A stretch of 9,736 bases of DNA from Enterovirga sp. (GTDB lineage: Bacteria > Pseudomonadota > Alphaproteobacteria > Rhizobiales > Beijerinckiaceae), in assembly GCA_028290385.1 (NCBI GenBank), contig JAQGJZ010000034.1, positions 1-9,736 on the forward strand. The letters are read 5' to 3'. The notes beneath the pieces were generated by a model. That model was not told the origin of the DNA. It ran no database searches and saw only the letters and a program-made list of their open reading frames with translations. The first letter of the stretch is position 1. Every line of letters starts with the position of its first letter. The position numbers and the translations under genes are program-made. Positions 7,073 to 9,736 of this stretch are shown here, piece by piece.

Positions 7073-8398
7073 TCAGGTATAAGGGCCGAGCTTGCAGCCG
7101 AACTGCTCGGGCGGGCTGCTGACGCTCTCGCCGTCAACCAGGGCGACGAGGTCGTAATAGTCCTCCGGACTTTTCATGTCGGACGGCTTCTTGCCGACGA
7201 GGACAGGGACCGGCCGGACCATCTGGTGATCCTCGGCGCGGAAATAGACCTTGCCGAGCGTCGTCTCGTAGGGCTGGGCCTTGGAGGCCTCGTAGGCCTT
7301 GATGACGTCAACCGGATGGAAGCCGCCGGCCCGCTCGACGGTCAGCGCCCAGAGGTACGTCTGCATGTAGCCGATATGGGCGCCCCATCGCGGCTGGTAC
7401 TTGTTCTGGGCGACGAAGGTGTCCACGAAGGTCTTTGCGAGCGAGTTGGTCGACCCGAGCGACCACCAGAAGTCGCAGGTGCCGTAGACGCCCTGCATGA
7501 TCTCCGCCCCGAGTTCCTTGTCCTGGAAGCCCGAAAGGTTCGGCACGGCGAGCTTCATCTTTTTGAGAACGCCGAACTGCTCGGCCTGCTTGGTCGAGGC
7601 CACCGCGTCGGCCCCGAACGCGATGTTCACGAAGACGTCGGCGCCGCTGTTGGCGATGTTCAGGAGTGCGGAGGAATAGTCGCTGGTTCCCAGCGGCACG
7701 ACCTCCTTGGCGACCTGCCGCCAGCCTTCGGCCTTCGAGAACTGGGCGAAGCTGTCATAGACCGTGTGACCGTAGGTGTAGTCGGGCACGAGGAATGCCA
7801 TCTTCATGTTCTTGCCCAGCGCCTTGGCGATGACGGGCGCAAGGGCCTTGGCGCCGGAATAGGCGTTCTGCTGCGTGCGGAAGCCGTAGCGCTGGCAGTT
7901 CTTGCCGGTGACGTCGTTGGAACCGGCGACCCCGACGAGGTAGAGGACCTTCTCCCGTGACGCGAGTTCCTCGAGGGCGATCGCCTCTGCGCTCGAGACC
8001 GAGCCCGAGATCATGATCGCCTTGTCGCGCTGGAAGAACTGGGTCGCGGCCTGCACGGCCACGTTCGGCTTCCCTTCGGTGTCGGCGACCCGGTAGCGGA
8101 TCTGCTTGCCCAGCACGCCCCCGCCCTTCAGGCCCCATTTCGCCGGGATCTCGCCACCGGCGTTGATCTGGGCAATGGCGAGTTCGTAGCCGAGCTTGAG
8201 GTCCTGCCCGTCTGCCGCAAACACACCGGTGAGCGGAATGGTCAGGCCCACGAACACGGAATCGGCACCGACGCCCTCCGGGAAGGTCCCAAGCTTCGCC
8301 GGCTGGCTGCCCTGCGCGAAGGCGGGCAGGCCGGACAATGCGGTGCCCGAAACGCCCGCGAGGCTTCCGAGGACGAGGCGGCGACGGTCAAACTCCAT
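7073..8398 (-). CDS. ABC transporter periplasmic substrate-binding protein (LivK/AmiC/UrtA-like)
   Basis: A 441-residue periplasmic-binding protein of the branched-chain amino acid/amide type. The N-terminus DRRRLVLGSLAG (4-15) followed by a hydrophobic stretch and AFA-Q (26-29) resembles a twin-arginine export signal, common for this family in alphaproteobacteria. VFVGLTIPLTGVFAADGQD (48-66) is the characteristic first strand and ligand loop. ISGSVSSAEAIA (130-141) and LVPDYTYGHTVYDSF (203-217) match later family blocks. ATG 8398 is chosen because AGGAG lies 8 nt upstream; a GTG at 8407 would overlap that site. At 441 residues it is longer than E. coli LivK (about 370), nearer to UrtA/AmiC-type proteins. 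It lies between the DJ-1 gene (99-bp gap) and the LivH permease (8-bp gap). The ligand is unknown; an amide, nitrile-derived compound or urea-like molecule is plausible from context. Confidence 0.92.
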   Translation of the reverse strand: MEFDRRRLVLGSLAGVSGTALSGLPAFAQGSQPAKLGTFPEGVGADSVFVGLTIPLTGVFAADGQDLKLGYELAIAQINAGGEIPAKWGLKGGGVLGKQIRYRVADTEGKPNVAVQAATQFFQRDKAIMISGSVSSAEAIALEELASREKVLYLVGVAGSNDVTGKNCQRYGFRTQQNAYSGAKALAPVIAKALGKNMKMAFLVPDYTYGHTVYDSFAQFSKAEGWRQVAKEVVPLGTSDYSSALLNIANSGADVFVNIAFGADAVASTKQAEQFGVLKKMKLAVPNLSGFQDKELGAEIMQGVYGTCDFWWSLGSTNSLAKTFVDTFVAQNKYQPRWGAHIGYMQTYLWALTVERAGGFHPVDVIKAYEASKAQPYETTLGKVYFRAEDHQMVRPVPVLVGKKPSDMKSPEDYYDLVALVDGESVSSPPEQFGCKLGPYT

Positions 8399-8470
8399 GG
8401 CGATCACTCCTGGCGGTTGATGAGGATGTCATCCGGCTGCGACATGCAGGGCTTGGGCCGCGACGCCCGC

Positions 8471-8483
8471 GCCCGCATCGGGC
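8471..8483. repeat. Short inverted repeat downstream of the DJ-1/PfpI gene
   Basis: GCCCG-CAT-CGGGC is a perfect 5-bp stem with a 3-nt loop, 14 bp past the DJ-1 stop codon and about 72 bp before the binding-protein start. It lies in the only sizeable gap of the cluster (8399-8497). It may act as an mRNA-processing or stability element, or a weak attenuator, allowing the binding protein to be made in excess. No T-run follows on the minus strand. No promoter could be recognised in the gap. Confidence 0.25.
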
Positions 8484-8497
8484 TGAGCTTCATACGG

Positions 8498-9214
8498 TCA
8501 GCTCTGATCGGGCGGATCGATGCCGAGGCGGGCACCGATGCGGCGGGCGGTCGCCTCGCGCTGGGAGGTCATGGCCGCGACCGCACCCTTCATGGCGGCG
8601 AGAATTGCGGGGGGCGCCGTCTCGGGCGTGCCGGCCGAGAAGGGCGGCTCCGGCGCGTATTGCATGTAGAGCTGGATCGACTGCGCCGCCTCGTCTCCGC
8701 GGAGCAGCGCCGCGACCTGCAAGGCACCGTCGATCCCGGCCGTGACACCGGCCGCTGAGACGAAACGCCCATCGATCACGACACGCTTGTCGACCGGGAT
8801 CGCGCCGAACCAGGGCAGGAGGTGGAACGAGGCCCAGTGAGTGGTGGCCCGCTTGCCGACCAGAAGGCCCGCCGCGCCGCAAACGAGGGCGCCCGTGCAG
8901 ACCGAGAAGATCATCGTGGCGCCCGCGGCCTGCCTGCGCAGCCAGCCGAGGATCGCCTCGTCCTCCATCACGGCTTCCTGCCCGAAACCGCCCGGCACGT
9001 GGATCACGTCGAGCTGCCCGCTCTCGTCCAGGGCCGCATCGGGCAGGATGCGCAGCCCCTTCATGTCGACGACCGGATCGAGTGCCTTCGCGTAGCTGCG
9101 GAAGGTGGAGTTCGGCAGCCGGGACAGCACCTCGAACGGCCCCGTGAAATCGATCTGGTCGATCTGGTCGAACAGAAGGCTTCCGACCCGGAGGTGCTTC
9201 TCCGCGCTGCTCAT
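8498..9214 (-). CDS. DJ-1/PfpI family protein, isonitrile hydratase-like
   Basis: A 238-residue class I glutamine amidotransferase-like protein. IDFTGPFEVL (21-30), HVPGGFG (72-78), the nucleophile-elbow region SVCTGALVCGAAGLLVGKRATTHW (Cys106, within 104-127) and AAGVTAGIDGAL (154-165) match the branch containing Pseudomonas putida isonitrile hydratase InhA, which converts isonitriles to N-substituted formamides. Cys106 is the predicted catalytic cysteine; the Asp of D-F-T-G-P (22) and Thr107 match active-site positions known in that enzyme. InhA is about 228 residues, so length agrees. The same branch also includes N-terminal domains of GlxA-type AraC regulators, but no helix-turn-helix follows here. 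The start ATG overlaps the nitrilase stop by 4 nt (ATGA), with GAGGG about 6 nt upstream, implying co-translation with the nitrilase. The family is firm; the exact reaction is inferred. Confidence 0.88.
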   Translation of the reverse strand: MSSAEKHLRVGSLLFDQIDQIDFTGPFEVLSRLPNSTFRSYAKALDPVVDMKGLRILPDAALDESGQLDVIHVPGGFGQEAVMEDEAILGWLRRQAAGATMIFSVCTGALVCGAAGLLVGKRATTHWASFHLLPWFGAIPVDKRVVIDGRFVSAAGVTAGIDGALQVAALLRGDEAAQSIQLYMQYAPEPPFSAGTPETAPPAILAAMKGAVAAMTSQREATARRIGARLGIDPPDQS

Positions 9215-9736
9215 CGGACGCCCTCGGCGCCCGTGACGTCCGCGACAGGCTCCGCGACGTGCCCCTCGCCCCGAAAGGTTGCCGGCGTGAGGCGCCTGCG
9301 GTCGACCTTGAGGTCGAAGATGTCGAACCGGTTGTAGTAGCCGACGACGTCGTGAAACTGCTTGGGCTCGATGCAGGCCGTCAGGTCGATTTCCGCATAA
9401 ACGATGCCTTCCTCCGCCTGCAGGGACTCGCCGATCTGGGCTCCCGTCGGATCGACGAAGAAGGAGGCGGCGCCCGGGGTCGCATCGATCACGTCGGCGA
9501 CGGAGTGATCACGTGCGACCAGGAAGTCGCGTGCCGCCTTGTCGAGCACACCGGCCGTGACGAGGCCGAAGACCTTGGCCTCGAAGCAATGCGCCGCCGC
9601 CCGGATGCGATTCGCCGCGACGTTGTCGTAGTTGCCGCCGGCAGCCGGGCGGCGCGTCGGCCAGACCGGCGGCCAGCTGGAAATGTGAAGCTGCTCGCCC
9701 TGCGCCATCAGGCTGTAACGGGCAAGCGGATTGGTG
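9211..9736 (-). CDS. Nitrilase, C-terminal part (partial, runs off right edge)
   Basis: The frame is open to the window edge, and an internal ATG at 9708 should not be taken as the start. The first visible residues are TNPLARYSLMAQGEQLHISS, which in nitrilases directly follow the catalytic C-x-E-N motif; the active-site cysteine should therefore lie about four codons beyond the edge. About 175 residues are visible, roughly half of a typical 310-350-residue enzyme. Further family matches are GGNYDNVAANRIRAAAHCFE (near the middle) and the C-terminal FHDVVGYYNRFDIFDLKVDR. Nitrilases hydrolyse nitriles to carboxylic acids and ammonia, using a Glu-Lys-Cys triad in the cytoplasm. The stop overlaps the start of the DJ-1 gene by 4 nt. 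The ending resembles nitrilases rather than amidases or N-carbamoyl hydrolases of the same superfamily. Substrate preference cannot be judged from this part. Confidence 0.88.
   Translation of the reverse strand, partial: TNPLARYSLMAQGEQLHISSWPPVWPTRRPAAGGNYDNVAANRIRAAAHCFEAKVFGLVTAGVLDKAARDFLVARDHSVADVIDATPGAASFFVDPTGAQIGESLQAEEGIVYAEIDLTACIEPKQFHDVVGYYNRFDIFDLKVDRRRLTPATFRGEGHVAEPVADVTGAEGVR

Noticed and set aside
6190..7137. N-terminal extension of the LivM-LivG frame upstream of 6189
   Set aside because: Those 316 codons overlap the LivH gene in another frame and read as Arg/His-rich sequence. The permease begins naturally at ATG 6189, coupled to the LivH stop.
9211..9708. Reading the nitrilase as a complete 165-aa protein starting at 9708
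   Set aside because: The frame continues upstream as TNPLARYSL to the window edge, part of the conserved block after the catalytic cysteine. The gene is cut by the window, not truncated.

Overview
The window looks like a chromosomal segment of a high-GC alphaproteobacterium, most likely in the Hyphomicrobiales (Methylobacterium, Bosea or Bradyrhizobium relatives). This rests on the GC-rich codon use, the nitrilase and branched-chain-type ABC transporter repertoire, and the molybdenum hydroxylase next to an AraC regulator. The genus is inferred, not proven. All genes but one lie on the minus strand, and both ends cut through a gene. No RNA genes, insertion sequences, CRISPR arrays or origins were recognised.

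Left block (1-2445, minus strand): the N-terminal 490 residues of a xanthine dehydrogenase/CO-dehydrogenase-like molybdopterin-binding large subunit run off the left edge. Directly upstream on the same strand lies an AraC-family regulator. Between them is a pair of 15-bp direct repeats (13/15 identical) spaced exactly 20 bp apart, which looks like an AraC-type operator for the oxidoreductase.

Middle (2446-3611): a 108-residue protein of unknown function (minus), a 333-bp divergent intergenic region with a perfect 8-bp inverted repeat, a roughly 100-residue exported protein of unknown function (plus, the only plus-strand gene), and a short convergent spacer with hairpin potential.

Right block (3612-9736, minus strand): a tightly packed cluster read right to left. 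It comprises a nitrilase (C-terminal half only), a DJ-1/PfpI protein resembling isonitrile hydratase, then a complete branched-chain-amino-acid-type (HAAT) ABC importer: substrate-binding protein with a twin-arginine-like signal, LivH-type permease, a fused LivM-LivG permease/ATPase, and a LivF-type ATPase. Most junctions overlap or nearly touch (4-nt, 8-bp gap, 1-nt, 14-nt overlap). The exception is a 99-bp gap between the DJ-1 gene and the binding protein. The simplest reading is an uptake-and-hydrolysis module in which the transporter imports a nitrogenous compound (a nitrile, isonitrile, amide or related molecule) and the two enzymes attack its C-N bond. That substrate assignment is inferred from neighbourhood alone.
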